Notes: generated from the letters alone by a model not told the origin. A stretch of 44,109 nt of DNA from CAZKUR01 sp964556005 (GCA_964556005.1 CAZKUR010000030.1:1-44109); one strand, 5' to 3'. Positions 1 to 9,319 are shown, counted from the first letter of the stretch. Program-made: numbers and translations.

Positions 1-107
1 AATTGCATTGTTGAAAGAAACAATAAAAATTATTTATGAAAAGCCGCTAAAAATAATCTTAATATTTTATTAATTTTTACCGATACAATTAAGAATGGAA
101 AATTAAT

Positions 108-320
108 ATGGGAAAAGAAATAAAAATTTGGTTTGATAAAGAAGGAGACTATCTCGAAGTAATATTTGAGAAAAAAGAAGGTTACTTTAAAGAAACCGAT
201 AATGATGCAGTAATGGAAAAAGTAGATGATAAAGGTAATATATTAGGATTCTCAATTCTCAAAGTTAGTGATATTAAAAACCTGCCCCTCTCTATTTCTT
301 TGAAAAGTAGTGCGGCTTAA
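108..320 (+). CDS. DUF2283 family small protein
   Basis: This 70-residue protein resembles the DUF2283 family: small beta-rich proteins with a pattern like D-x-E-x-D-x-L-x-V near the start and a GNILGFSIL-type strand near the end. Here the matching parts are WFDKEGDYLEVIF (about residues 8-20) and DDKGNILGFSILKVS (about 40-54). No biochemical function is established for the family; many members sit near toxin-antitoxin or mobile genes. The ATG at 108 follows an AT-rich leader without a good SD. It stands alone: the sequence before it shows no gene and the next gene starts 180 bases later. Family assignment is fairly sure; role is unknown. Confidence 0.75.
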   Translation: MGKEIKIWFDKEGDYLEVIFEKKEGYFKETDNDAVMEKVDDKGNILGFSILKVSDIKNLPLSISLKSSAA

Positions 321-499
321 GTTTAGGAGCGGACCTCTACTCGCCATTCATTCTTTTAAGTTCTTATAGAAACTAATAATAGTATTGAATTTTTTAATTT
401 AAATCCACATTGGTCATCCCATTAATATCTATGTTAAATATAAAATCACAGATTAATTGATAATTATACAGTGTATTCATCCTAAAATTTAGTTCCCAA

Positions 500-1267
500 A
501 TGCTCTTTTCTATCATTACCATAGTCCACAATAATATAAAAGACATTGAGGCATGCATTAAATCTGTTCTCAATCAATCATTTAAAGATATTGAATTTAT
601 TATAATCGATGGCGGCTCGGTAGATGGAACTCTAAATATAATTAAAAAATATGAATCTAAAATTAAGTCTGAACTAAAAAATTTTGTTTTAATCAGCGAA
701 CCGGATGATGGGATTTATGACGCCTTAAACAAAGGTATAAAACAATCTTCCGGTGAAGTAATTGGTTTTCTTCATTCCGATGACATATATCCCAATAACG
801 ATGTGCTCAATAATGTAGCAAGCGCATTTGAAAAAAATAAAACCGACAGTTTATACGGAGATCTCGAATATGTTGATAAGGTTAATACATATAAAATAAT
901 TCGCAAATGGAAATCGGGTGAATTTTCCGATAAAAAAATTAAATCCGGCTGGATGCCTCCCCATCCCGCTTTATTTATTAAAAAAGAAATTTATGAAAAG
1001 TACGGTCTGTATAATACGTTATACAAAATATCTTCCGATTACGACATGATATTACGGTTGTTATTTAAAAACAAAATTTCAACTTTTTATGTTCCCGAGG
1101 TATTGGTTAAAATGAGGGTAGGGGGGCAGAGCAATAAAAGTATTCCAAACATCATTCAAAAGAGCATGGAGGACTATTCGGCATTAAAAAGTAATCAAAT
1201 CAAATTTCCCCTTAAAGCTCTTCTATATAAAAATATATCCAAACTCCCTCAATTCTTTCTAAAATAA
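500..1267 (+). CDS. Family 2 glycosyltransferase (WcaE/WcaA-like)
   Basis: This 255-residue protein has the GT2 (GT-A fold) layout. The nucleotide-binding start FSIITIVHNN is at residues 3-12, SVLNQSF and DGGSVDGT lie at about 22-43, and the metal-binding DXD equivalent is HSDD near residue 92. The EPDDGIYDALNKGI stretch is typical of WcaE-like transferases of colanic-acid-type loci. It should move a sugar from a nucleotide donor to a lipid-linked glycan at the cytoplasmic face of the membrane. No transmembrane segment is visible. It is the first gene of a long polysaccharide locus on this strand, though about 1.6 kb of other material separates it from the next locus gene. Donor and acceptor cannot be read from sequence. 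Confidence 0.88.
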   Translation: MLFSIITIVHNNIKDIEACIKSVLNQSFKDIEFIIIDGGSVDGTLNIIKKYESKIKSELKNFVLISEPDDGIYDALNKGIKQSSGEVIGFLHSDDIYPNNDVLNNVASAFEKNKTDSLYGDLEYVDKVNTYKIIRKWKSGEFSDKKIKSGWMPPHPALFIKKEIYEKYGLYNTLYKISSDYDMILRLLFKNKISTFYVPEVLVKMRVGGQSNKSIPNIIQKSMEDYSALKSNQIKFPLKALLYKNISKLPQFFLK

Positions 1268-1654
1268 TTAACTCACCTTACGCAATCAACAACCTTTGTA
1301 ATGATGGAAAATTTAAGACAATTCCAATATTCCATTTCTCCAATATTCCAGGGTTTGCGTAACATGAGTAATTAATATATTTCTTGAGGGTAATATAAAA
1401 GCGGTAAGAACCTTACCAATGCAGTGTAAATCTTATGAACTAAATTTGCAAACACAAAAAAAATATTATTGACTTTTAATATTCCTCCTGTTTAGTAAAA
1501 ATAATAAGATATGTATGCCTATTATTTTTCGTTTGTACTTTCGGTCATTTTTTATTCAAGATTTGTGTAACCTATTGATGTAAAAGTGAAGGTTTATAAT
1601 TTGACTGTTACATTGGTTCTATGGTTTAATATTGCCAGTCTAACTTTAAAATTT
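1268..1654. other. Non-coding stretch with a short direct repeat
   Basis: I see no convincing gene here. A 12-bp word (TCCAATATTCCA) occurs twice, at 1323-1334 and 1339-1350. Small plus-strand reading frames near the right end run antisense to the helix-turn-helix gene and look like shadows of it. Confidence 0.5.
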
Positions 1655-2113
1655 TTAGTCCCAATCTTTTTTTCTGGTCTCTACAATTTGTTTATGGGAT
1701 TCTCCTCTTTTGTCTATTGTTTCTCTAATAATATTAACAGTTATATCTTTTATATTTTTGTCGTCTTTACCTTGTGGAATATCGGTTTCTTCCAGCAATC
1801 GCTTCTCAAGCCTCGTTATTATTAATAGCAGTTCTTTTTTTGACAGGTCACTGTAGTCTTTTCTTTCGAATGCATCCCATGCCTTATTAAGAGCTTGAGC
1901 AAACCTGTTTATTCGGTCCTGTTTTGCTACCTTATATTTCTCAAGTACTTCTTCATAATGTTGCTCTTTTAACACTTCGATTTCATTGGCATACTCATAA
2001 TCCCAGTTTATTAATGTTGGTTTTGAAGTATGGATTCTTTTTGAGATCTTATCGAATGATAAACCTTGCGCTCTTAATTCGATAAATTTTTCTCTGGTTT
2101 TTTGGTCTTTCAT
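1655..2113 (-). CDS. Helix-turn-helix domain protein
   Basis: The protein is 152 residues long when started at the ATG at 2113. An upstream in-frame start at 2224 would add 37 residues that read like translated intergenic DNA. The 2113 start also has a purine-rich AGGGAT site just upstream. Residues about 1-35 form a clear helix-turn-helix of the resolvase/Hin or phage small-terminase type (FIELRAQGLSFDKISKRI followed by SKPTLINW). The rest is charged, helical and probably coiled coil. Such proteins are common hypothetical genes in accessory regions; DNA binding is likely, the target is unknown. It is the only minus-strand gene inside the polysaccharide locus and lies beside a cluster of palindromic repeats. 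Confidence 0.7.
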   Translation of the reverse strand: MKDQKTREKFIELRAQGLSFDKISKRIHTSKPTLINWDYEYANEIEVLKEQHYEEVLEKYKVAKQDRINRFAQALNKAWDAFERKDYSDLSKKELLLIITRLEKRLLEETDIPQGKDDKNIKDITVNIIRETIDKRGESHKQIVETRKKDWD

Positions 2114-2349
2114 TCTATCCCTTATTTTATTATGGAAAATATATGTTATTGGAAAATCAATATAACAATTCTGGTAAATTTTTGGTAAACTTTTGGTAAA
2201 AAAAACAAAAAATAGCACGGTCATTTCATGATCAGTTTCATCATTATCAGGATATCTGAATTGAATTAAAGCAATCTTTGGTTTTAATGCAAAAGGAGAT
2301 CACTTAGCTTCGCTACTAATTGCAAATAGGTATGGAATAAGTAAAAAGT

Positions 2350-2720
2350 AGCAGTCATTACGAATCCCGATTCACCTGTCATCACGCAGTATCGGGATGA
2401 AGTCCGATTTCAATATCGAAATCGAGATCTCGCCTAAAAGGCGGATAATCTCAGTTTATGAAAAAAATAACGGTGAGATTGCTTCACTTGATGACTCGTT
2501 ACTAATGACATGATAAGTAGTGAATAAAAAAAAATCAGTCATTACGAGCCCGACCTCAAATTGTTATACATTTACAGGTCGGGCGAAGTAATCTCTTATC
2601 CTGTTAAAATAAAAGGATGTATTGTCCGCCTAAGGGCGCGACCTCGTCTTTGACGGGCTAAAGCGGGCTTCACCTAACTTGCCGATGAAATGTAAAGTGA
2701 AGTTAGGTCCGCAATGACGA
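2350..2720. repeat. Cluster of degenerate dispersed palindromic repeats
   Basis: The stretch is built of hairpins bounded by a GTCATTACGA-type word. Copy one (from about 2353) has ATCCCGAT 2364-2371 pairing with ATCGGGAT 2391-2398, then CGATTTC 2405-2411 with GAAATCG 2418-2424, and CGCCT 2431-2435 with AGGCG 2439-2443. Copy two (from about 2537) has GCCCGACCT 2548-2556 pairing with AGGTCGGGC 2576-2584, with ATTAC/GTAAT outside. A further hairpin pairs ACCTAACTT 2672-2680 with AAGTTAGGT 2700-2708 and ends in GCAATGACGA at 2711-2720, the reverse of the entry word. This resembles the widespread 'GTCATTGCGA...GAAGCAATCT' interspersed repeats. A related element lies at 33648-33741. The remaining sequence from 2114 to 2936 shows no gene. 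Confidence 0.75.
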
Positions 2721-2936
2721 ATAATGATTTTTCATTTTTATAAGAGGTAGTTAACAATTCAGTAGTGAAATTTTTCATCCATTTGATTAATAAAAACAAA
2801 GTCTTTTTCGATAACTACTGATGACAAAATTACTTTTTGGCCACCCAAATTGGATAGGATTAATATTTAAGAAAACCCAAAATATTTGAGTGGTTTTTCC
2901 CCTGCCAACGGCAGTCATGTTAAATATTTTTACTTT

Positions 2937-4679
2937 ATGCAGCATCAAAATTCTAAAAAGAAAATTTCTTTTATATACTTTTTATTCGGAATAATACTTT
3001 ACTTATTAATTGTTGTACTAATCTGGCCCCACAGAACATTTTATGATGACGAATTATTAAACCTTTCAATTATAAGCAAATATGATTTTGCTTCTCTTAT
3101 AAAATTTATTTCTCGTTTCGATTATCATCCTCCCGGTCAATATATAATTAACAAAATATTTTACAGCTTATTCGGTACAAATGAATGGCTCCTTTCATTG
3201 CCTTCGCTTATATCCACAGGTTTAACAGCAGGTTTAATCGGCGTAATTCTTTACGAAATAACATCTAAAAAATTAATCGGGTGGATTGGTTTAATTCTGT
3301 GTGTATTTAATCCGTTAATTCTAATGTGGGGTTATTCGATCAGATGGTACCCGGTTTGGACATTCCTTTCTTTACTTTCAATTTATTTAGTATTTAAATA
3401 TTGGTTAAAAGATTCACTTGTTCTTTTATCTCTTTCTAGTTTTCTTATTATACTTGGTCTTTATATTAATTATCTAACCTTTATAGTAATATTTTCGATT
3501 CTATTTTTATCCGTAATCTTTAATTCAGTATTAACCCGTTCCTTTAGTTTCAAAAATATTTTCGGAGGTTATTTCGCAAAATCATTTAAAAGCTTAATTA
3601 TTGTATTTATACTTTTTCTTCCGTGGGTTGGAAGCTTTATAAATCATCTAACTAATTTTTTATCTCAAAAAAATATTACTTCGCATAATATTGTTTCTGC
3701 CGGGGGATTATCATCAGCGGGATATTTTTTATATACGGTATTTATTGGTCCTTCATCTTTTCCCTGGAATAACCTCACGCTAATATTTATCGCATTAGCT
3801 GTCATTTCTTTCTCCGGCATATTTATTATGCTAATTAGGCAGGGAATCATAAGAAGGATTCTTAATAAAATTAAATTTACAATAAACTCAAAAAATGATT
3901 TATCCGGGAAAATAATTTTCTTTTGGCTGATAATTGCTTCTGTAATTTTCATATTATTTTTAATTTATTCCATTTTGATAAAAAGTTTCAACAGTGATGC
4001 GTATTTGTTAATTCCGTTTTTAATTGTTTTGATCGTTGTTTGTATAAGTTTTTATTTTCTAAAATATCATAATAAGTTTAATAAGCTTACTAAATATTTT
4101 ATTATATCTTTTTTATCTGCTTTTTTAGTGCTTTGGATAATTGGGGATTATAATATTGTGCAAAAAATTCATTTGCATAAGATGGGTTTATCCGATCCGG
4201 TTTTAGAGACGATTAATATCGTAAATAATGAAGCAGGAGTATCGTCAAAATCTGCTATTGTAATTACTACCAATCCGGTTATTACATTTTACTTGATGAA
4301 AGAAGATAATCAAAATATTTTGCTTCTTTCACCTTATAAAAAGCTTTATCAAAATATTTTCAGAAATTCAACAAAAGATTTAGATACTGTTTCACATGAC
4401 CGGCTCAATTTTAATATAATTTTCATTGATACATATTTGGGATACCTGATGCCTTATCAAAGGGAATACGGTAAATTATTTAAATATATAAAAGAAAATG
4501 GACAGCTTTTAAGTTCTCCCCGGTTTTTGAATAATGATTTTGATTATAAAATGAAAAGTTTAATTTTCCCGGATGAGGAACTTGTAAAGTGGAGAATTAA
4601 GATTTTTTATTTTAAACCGATAATTAAATGGAATATGGTTAAATTATTAGCTGTAGAAAATTGGCGGAAATCTCTTTAA
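2937..4679 (+). CDS. GT39-like membrane glycosyltransferase
   Basis: The protein is about 580 residues with roughly ten or more hydrophobic helices. It resembles the ArnT/PMT (GT39/GT83, GT-C fold) group: after the first helix comes a short outside loop with an Asp-Asp-Glu triplet (residues 37-39, context RTFYDDE), followed by a YHPPGQY segment. In this fold the acidic residues help catalysis. Members move sugars from polyprenyl-phosphate donors to lipids, glycans or proteins on the outer face of the cytoplasmic membrane. I chose ATG 2937. The longer reading from TTG 2886 adds a soluble segment without family support, and neither start has a clear SD. It lies upstream of the WecA-like gene and probably decorates or extends the polysaccharide. 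The substrate is unknown. Confidence 0.82.
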   Translation: MQHQNSKKKISFIYFLFGIILYLLIVVLIWPHRTFYDDELLNLSIISKYDFASLIKFISRFDYHPPGQYIINKIFYSLFGTNEWLLSLPSLISTGLTAGLIGVILYEITSKKLIGWIGLILCVFNPLILMWGYSIRWYPVWTFLSLLSIYLVFKYWLKDSLVLLSLSSFLIILGLYINYLTFIVIFSILFLSVIFNSVLTRSFSFKNIFGGYFAKSFKSLIIVFILFLPWVGSFINHLTNFLSQKNITSHNIVSAGGLSSAGYFLYTVFIGPSSFPWNNLTLIFIALAVISFSGIFIMLIRQGIIRRILNKIKFTINSKNDLSGKIIFFWLIIASVIFILFLIYSILIKSFNSDAYLLIPFLIVLIVVCISFYFLKYHNKFNKLTKYFIISFLSAFLVLWIIGDYNIVQKIHLHKMGLSDPVLETINIVNNEAGVSSKSAIVITTNPVITFYLMKEDNQNILLLSPYKKLYQNIFRNSTKDLDTVSHDRLNFNIIFIDTYLGYLMPYQREYGKLFKYIKENGQLLSSPRFLNNDFDYKMKSLIFPDEELVKWRIKIFYFKPIIKWNMVKLLAVENWRKSL

Positions 4680-4896
4680 TAAATTGCTTCTCCTAAAGTA
4701 TGTCAAAGGGTACGCTGATAACGAAATAACTACCGGTTTTAATTGAATAGTAATAATCACAATTTATTGCTATTTTTTCTCAGTTTAATACATATTTTAT
4801 TATATTATCATTAGATATTCCTTGTATTTTTCTTGTGGTAAGGTATTACCCTTCCAAATTTCTTTCAAATAAAAATTTTATCACAACCTGAAGGCC

Positions 4897-4951
4897 TTAT
4901 GCTCTATTTGCTAATATTTTTTTCAAGTCTTACTTTAGCGCTTTTTGCAAC
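4897..4951. repeat. Left copy of 55-bp duplication at scaffold gap
   Basis: These 55 bases, just before the first N run, are identical to 5052-5106 just after it. They include the ATG (4899) and first codons of the WecA-like gene. The upstream GAAGG purine site lies in this copy. An exact contig-end overlap is the simplest explanation. Confidence 0.9.
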
Positions 4952-5051
4952 NNNNNNNNNNNNNNNNNNNNNNNNNNNNNNNNNNNNNNNNNNNNNNNNN
5001 NNNNNNNNNNNNNNNNNNNNNNNNNNNNNNNNNNNNNNNNNNNNNNNNNNN
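4952..5051. other. Scaffold gap of exactly 100 N
   Basis: A run of exactly 100 unknown bases is the usual placeholder for a gap of unknown size. The identical 55-bp flanks suggest that no sequence is actually missing. If so, the gap plus one flank copy (155 positions in all) should be removed. Confidence 0.9.
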
Positions 5052-5053
5052 TT

Positions 5054-6712
5054 ATGCTCTATTTGCTAATATTTTTTTCAAGTCTTACTTTAGCGCTTTT
5101 TGCAACACCCTATGTAATAGAAAAATTTAAAAGGCTGAAAATTGTAGATAATCCCGCAGAGAGAAAAATACATAGTAAAGCAATTCCCAGCATGGGAGGA
5201 ATAATAATATACATTATTACAGTTATTATATTTTTAAGCTATACTTCCGATCTTTACTCGGTTAGAATTATCATTCTTTCTTCAATCATAATAATTATTT
5301 GCGGGGTGTTTGACGATATGGTCGGGCTAAGCTGGTGGATGAAATTTATTCTTCAGACTGTAGCAACTTTAGGCATTATAATTTATCTTCTGCCGAAAAT
5401 TAAGGGAATTGAATTAGCAGGATTTTATTTGCCGGGAATCTGGGGTTATCTTCTTCTGCTCGTTTTTATGGTTGGAGTGATAAATTCAATTAACCTTATG
5501 GATGGAATGGATGGGCTTGTTGGTGGTTTTTCATTGTTGGTGTTTCTATTAATTTTTAGTCTTGCATACATGTACCGCAACGATACGCTGATGATTTTAA
5601 CGGCGGCGCTCGCTGGAAGTACGCTTGGTTTCTTGAGATTTAATGCTTTCCCGGCAAGAATTTTTTTGGGCGATACCGGTTCATTAATGCTTGGCTTTTT
5701 CCTAATAGTATCCGCTATTTTTTTAACACTTGATATCAATAACGGAATCTTGGATTTGACTTTCCCTATTATTCTTTTCGGCGTTCCTGTAATAGATACT
5801 TTGAAAGTAATGTTACTTAGAATTTTTCGCGGACGTCATCCCTTCTTGCCTGATAAAACTCATCTTCATCATGTGATATTTGGAAGTAATGTAAAACATA
5901 AAACAACCGTTTTTATAATTCATTCTTTTACCCTTCTCTTTTTGATGACGGCTTTCTATTATGTTAAAACTTCGGAAAAGTTTTCGATAGTTATTTTTGT
6001 AATAATTTCAGCAGTACTGCTTTCTGTTAAACCTTTAATGGCACTGTTAAAAGACTCGATAATACATAAAATTTATGCTTTCGAAAGAGACAATATGCCG
6101 ACTTTCATAATGAGCTTTTACAGAAAGTACTATGTCTCGATATCTATTTTCTTTTTATCAATCCTTTTTATTTTTTTAATCCCTGGAAGTACACGGATTG
6201 GGCACCAGGTAATCTTATTCTTTATATTAGCTTTATTAGTGATGCTCATTATATCGGTTTATCAGAATTTGCAGTCTAAATTATTCAGTGAGATATATGT
6301 CCTTATTAATGCAGCTATCTTCTTCGGGGTTACTAACTTATCTTATCCGCTTATATCAACTTTGTCAATTGACCAGCATGTGATAACACTTGTGGTAAGA
6401 ATCAGCTTCGTATCTTTAGCTTTACTGATTTCCTTTTTCGTACTTACAAGAGACCGGTTGGTCAAATTAAAGGGATCATTCTTAACTGCAATAGATTTAA
6501 TATTTCTGTTGATGATATCGCTTCTGGTGATAGTTCAAAGTTTTATAAAAACGCCGCAGATGAATTTTATCGGCGCCAACCTTGTTCTTGGATTCGTTGC
6601 TTACCTTAGTTACAAAATTGTCTCTTATTTTAACATAAGGTTCTCAAGATTATTGTTTTACCTTTCGTTTATAATCCCTTTGTTTTCGTTTATATTAATA
6701 TATTTTACCTAA
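5054..6712 (+). CDS. WecA/TagO-type phosphoglycosyltransferase with extra membrane domain
   Basis: This 552-residue polytopic membrane protein belongs to the MraY/WecA family. Family members move a sugar-1-phosphate (often GlcNAc-1-P) from a UDP-sugar to undecaprenyl phosphate and so start glycan assembly. Visible motifs: FDDMVGL with Asp87-Asp88, NLMDGMDGL at about 147-155, FLGDTGS at 204-210, and the nucleotide-binding HPFLPDKTHLHH at 262-273. The usual family length is about 320-370, so about 200 residues of further hydrophobic helices at the C-terminus are extra. The start matches ATG 4899 in the left copy of the duplicated gap flank, where a GAAGG site sits 4-5 bases upstream of the ATG. 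The next gene begins 2 bases after its stop, so they are co-transcribed. Confidence 0.9.
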   Translation: MLYLLIFFSSLTLALFATPYVIEKFKRLKIVDNPAERKIHSKAIPSMGGIIIYIITVIIFLSYTSDLYSVRIIILSSIIIIICGVFDDMVGLSWWMKFILQTVATLGIIIYLLPKIKGIELAGFYLPGIWGYLLLLVFMVGVINSINLMDGMDGLVGGFSLLVFLLIFSLAYMYRNDTLMILTAALAGSTLGFLRFNAFPARIFLGDTGSLMLGFFLIVSAIFLTLDINNGILDLTFPIILFGVPVIDTLKVMLLRIFRGRHPFLPDKTHLHHVIFGSNVKHKTTVFIIHSFTLLFLMTAFYYVKTSEKFSIVIFVIISAVLLSVKPLMALLKDSIIHKIYAFERDNMPTFIMSFYRKYYVSISIFFLSILFIFLIPGSTRIGHQVILFFILALLVMLIISVYQNLQSKLFSEIYVLINAAIFFGVTNLSYPLISTLSIDQHVITLVVRISFVSLALLISFFVLTRDRLVKLKGSFLTAIDLIFLLMISLLVIVQSFIKTPQMNFIGANLVLGFVAYLSYKIVSYFNIRFSRLLFYLSFIIPLFSFILIYFT

Positions 6713-6714
6713 GC

Positions 6715-8394
6715 ATGAAGCATTCCTTTCGCCGTGCCGCACGTTCCGGTATTCATTTAATTTCATTCTTAATTTTATTTCTCATCCAAATTCAGGGAAA
6801 TGCTCAAACAGTTTACCAGCCGGTCACTTCGGATATTTATCAATACCTCGAAAGGTTATCGATTAAAGGAATAATTGATTATCATAATGAAGTTAAGCCT
6901 ATTGCACGCACTGAAATTGCAAAATTTCTCTTAGAGGCTGAAGAAAAAGATTCTCGCTTAACAAGATTGGAAAAGGAACAACTGGAATTCTACATAAAAG
7001 ATTATGCTGACGAAATCGATTTTATAAACAGCAGAATGCATTATAATTTACCTGCATCAGATTTTTTCTCTTCCCGGCGAACAGGAAGATTTAGATTATA
7101 TGATTACCGTGATTCTTCATTTTCTATTTATGTCGATCCGGTACTGGGAATTGAAGCAGGAAAAGTAAGCGGTTCGTCTTTAACGCATAGATGGAACGGC
7201 GCAGCGCTTTATGGATATTATAAAAAAAATTGGGGATTTAGTTTAAATGCTTACGACAATGAAGAAATAGGGGATAATATCGATATTACACGATCTCTTA
7301 CTCCTAAGCCCGGAATAGTATTAACAAAAACAGGTAAAAACAGTATTCAATATGATGAAGTCAATGCCCAATTTAATTATTCATGGAGTTCAGGAGTAGT
7401 TTCAATTGGTAAATATTATTTGAACTGGGGAAGTGGCCGGAGCGGTCAGCTTATTTTTTCTGATAAAGCACCTTCGTTTCCTTTAATCAGGTTCGATTTT
7501 TCACCTGTCCATTGGCTTCGTTTTACATACTTTCATGGATTACTAAATTCCGAGATTCTCGATTCAAGTACGATACGTTATACAAACGTTCAGGGCCGTC
7601 CTTCATTTCTTGCAATACCAAAATTTATTGCGGCACATATGCTTTCGGTTGATATTAAAGAGAACCTTACTTTATCGGTGGGTGAATCAATTGTTTACAG
7701 CGATAGATTTCAGCCGGCTTTTTTAATCCCGGTTTTATTCTTTAAAATCGCTGATCACTATCTCTCAGTGGATAACGGCAGTACGACGGGAAACTCGCAA
7801 ATCTTTGCTGATCTATATTATAAAAACAGTTCTCTGAAAACCAAATTTTATTCAACACTTTTTATAGATGAACTTTCCTTAGAAAGCATATTTAAGGGAG
7901 GTAATCTTTCAGCTATAGCATATACACTTGGATTTGAAACGGTAGATCCTGTTATTAATAATTCTTCCTTTGTTCTGGAATATACAAGGATAAATCCTTT
8001 CGTATATATGAATAGTAATAATGCGCAGCTTTATACAAACCGGTATTACCAGTTGGGTCACTGGATAGGCAGCAACGGGGATCAAGTTTATATTTCATAC
8101 GAACACAGATTCATGCGCGGTTTGTATGCAAAAGTTTCGGCAGATTATATTCGTAAAGGCCAGAAAGAGTTGCCCGAACAGCAGTACGAATTGCCTTATC
8201 CGTCTTTCTTATATGGTGCTAAGAAAAAAGTTAAGGATATAACTTTTGAAGTTGGCTGCGAACCTCTTCACACACTTTTCCTAAAAGCAAATTACCAATT
8301 TTCTGATATTTCAGATGAAGACCCGGCGAGAACTCCGGCGTTTATGCTCGGGAAGAAAAGCTCATTCGGTATTTCAATATCATATGGTTTATAA
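6715..8394 (+). CDS. Wzi-like outer-membrane capsule assembly protein
   Basis: The 559-residue product starts with a basic n-region and a hydrophobic segment (about residues 16-30, LISFLILFLIQIQGNA), which looks like a signal peptide. The mature part has many alternating aromatic/polar strands (for example GAALYGYYKKNWGFSLNAY) and ends with a short amphipathic strand terminating in SYGL, as expected of an outer-membrane beta barrel. It resembles Wzi-family capsule assembly proteins annotated in Ignavibacteria and Bacteroidota. Wzi in E. coli is an outer-membrane lectin that helps attach capsule to the surface. Its start lies 2 bases after the WecA-like stop, and it sits in the polysaccharide locus, which fits that role. 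Family call is moderate because barrels diverge quickly. Confidence 0.65.
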   Translation: MKHSFRRAARSGIHLISFLILFLIQIQGNAQTVYQPVTSDIYQYLERLSIKGIIDYHNEVKPIARTEIAKFLLEAEEKDSRLTRLEKEQLEFYIKDYADEIDFINSRMHYNLPASDFFSSRRTGRFRLYDYRDSSFSIYVDPVLGIEAGKVSGSSLTHRWNGAALYGYYKKNWGFSLNAYDNEEIGDNIDITRSLTPKPGIVLTKTGKNSIQYDEVNAQFNYSWSSGVVSIGKYYLNWGSGRSGQLIFSDKAPSFPLIRFDFSPVHWLRFTYFHGLLNSEILDSSTIRYTNVQGRPSFLAIPKFIAAHMLSVDIKENLTLSVGESIVYSDRFQPAFLIPVLFFKIADHYLSVDNGSTTGNSQIFADLYYKNSSLKTKFYSTLFIDELSLESIFKGGNLSAIAYTLGFETVDPVINNSSFVLEYTRINPFVYMNSNNAQLYTNRYYQLGHWIGSNGDQVYISYEHRFMRGLYAKVSADYIRKGQKELPEQQYELPYPSFLYGAKKKVKDITFEVGCEPLHTLFLKANYQFSDISDEDPARTPAFMLGKKSSFGISISYGL

Positions 8395-8446
8395 AAGTAG
8401 AATAATATTTATAAATTAGTACAATAAAATAAAATTATTTCAAGGT

Positions 8447-9319
8447 ATGAAAGGTATTATACTTGCCGGCGGTAATGGTTCAAGACTTTACCCCGTAACA
8501 AAAATTTACAGTAAACAGTTAACTTTAATTTACGATAAGCCTTTGATTTATTACCCGCTTTCAATTTTGATGCTGGGTAAAATTAAAGATATACTTATTA
8601 TATCCAATTTGGAAACCATTCCGTTGTACAAGCAGTTGTTTGGCGACGGTTCTCATTTGGGGCTTAACATATCTTACAAAGTCCAAATGGCACCGAATGG
8701 AATTGCTGAAGCATTTATACTTGGTGAAGAATTTATCGGAAGCGACTCTGTTACGCTTATACTTGGCGACAATATTTTTTATGGTGATTTGAATTTTTTT
8801 TATTCTGCATTGAACCTTAAAAAAGGTGCAGTCATTTTCGGCTACCAGGTAACTGATCCGCAACGATACGGTATAGTAGAGTTTAATAAAATTGGAAAAG
8901 CTGTTTCAATCGAGGAAAAACCCCTGAAGCCGAAATCGCATTTTGCTGTTCCCGGCCTTTATATTTATGATAATAAAGTAGTGGGAATTTCTAAAAATCT
9001 TAAACCTTCAGGTCGTGGCGAACTGGAAATAACCGATGTCAACAGGAAATATCTGGAATGCGGCGAATTGTCCGTTGTTAAAGTCGGAAGAGGTGTTGCA
9101 TGGCTTGATACCGGGACACCGGAAGCATTACTCCAAGCTTCTAATTTTTTCGGTGTAATCGAAGACAGGCAGGGTTTGAAAGTTGCATGTATTGAGGAAA
9201 TCGCTTATAGAATGAAGTTTATTGATAAAAAGAAATTCGAGGATTTAATTAATAATATGCCGGTCTCAATGTACCGGGAGTACCTGGAAAGATTTTTAAA
9301 CGATTTGAATGACCATTAA
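8447..9319 (+). CDS. rfbA: Glucose-1-phosphate thymidylyltransferase
   Basis: RfbA/RmlA makes dTDP-glucose from dTTP and glucose-1-phosphate in the cytoplasm, the first step to dTDP-rhamnose and related deoxy or amino sugars. The 290-residue length matches the family. The nucleotide-binding start IILAGGNGSRLYPVT is at residues 4-18, followed by SKQL and YDKPLIYYPLS. GDNIFYG near residue 107, VEFNKIGKAVSIEEKP near 145-160 and WLDTGTPEALL near 225 are also typical. A few positions differ from the commonest forms (IYSKQLTLIYDKP instead of VVSKQLLPVYDKP). rfbC follows after 2 bases. The other two rhamnose genes, rfbB and rfbD, are not in this window, so the final sugar is uncertain. Confidence 0.95.
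   Translation: MKGIILAGGNGSRLYPVTKIYSKQLTLIYDKPLIYYPLSILMLGKIKDILIISNLETIPLYKQLFGDGSHLGLNISYKVQMAPNGIAEAFILGEEFIGSDSVTLILGDNIFYGDLNFFYSALNLKKGAVIFGYQVTDPQRYGIVEFNKIGKAVSIEEKPLKPKSHFAVPGLYIYDNKVVGISKNLKPSGRGELEITDVNRKYLECGELSVVKVGRGVAWLDTGTPEALLQASNFFGVIEDRQGLKVACIEEIAYRMKFIDKKKFEDLINNMPVSMYREYLERFLNDLNDH

Noticed and set aside
1586..1825. Hydrophobic 79-residue plus-strand frame
   Set aside because: It is antisense to the helix-turn-helix gene, which has a recognisable domain and a better start.
2886..2936. Extended TTG start for the GT39-like protein
   Set aside because: The added residues are not family-like and include translated spacer sequence; ATG 2937 gives a normal N-terminus before the first helix.
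4945..5130. Reading frame running across the first N block
   Set aside because: It consists mostly of unknown residues and exists only because N codons contain no stop. The real gene starts at 5054 (or 4899).
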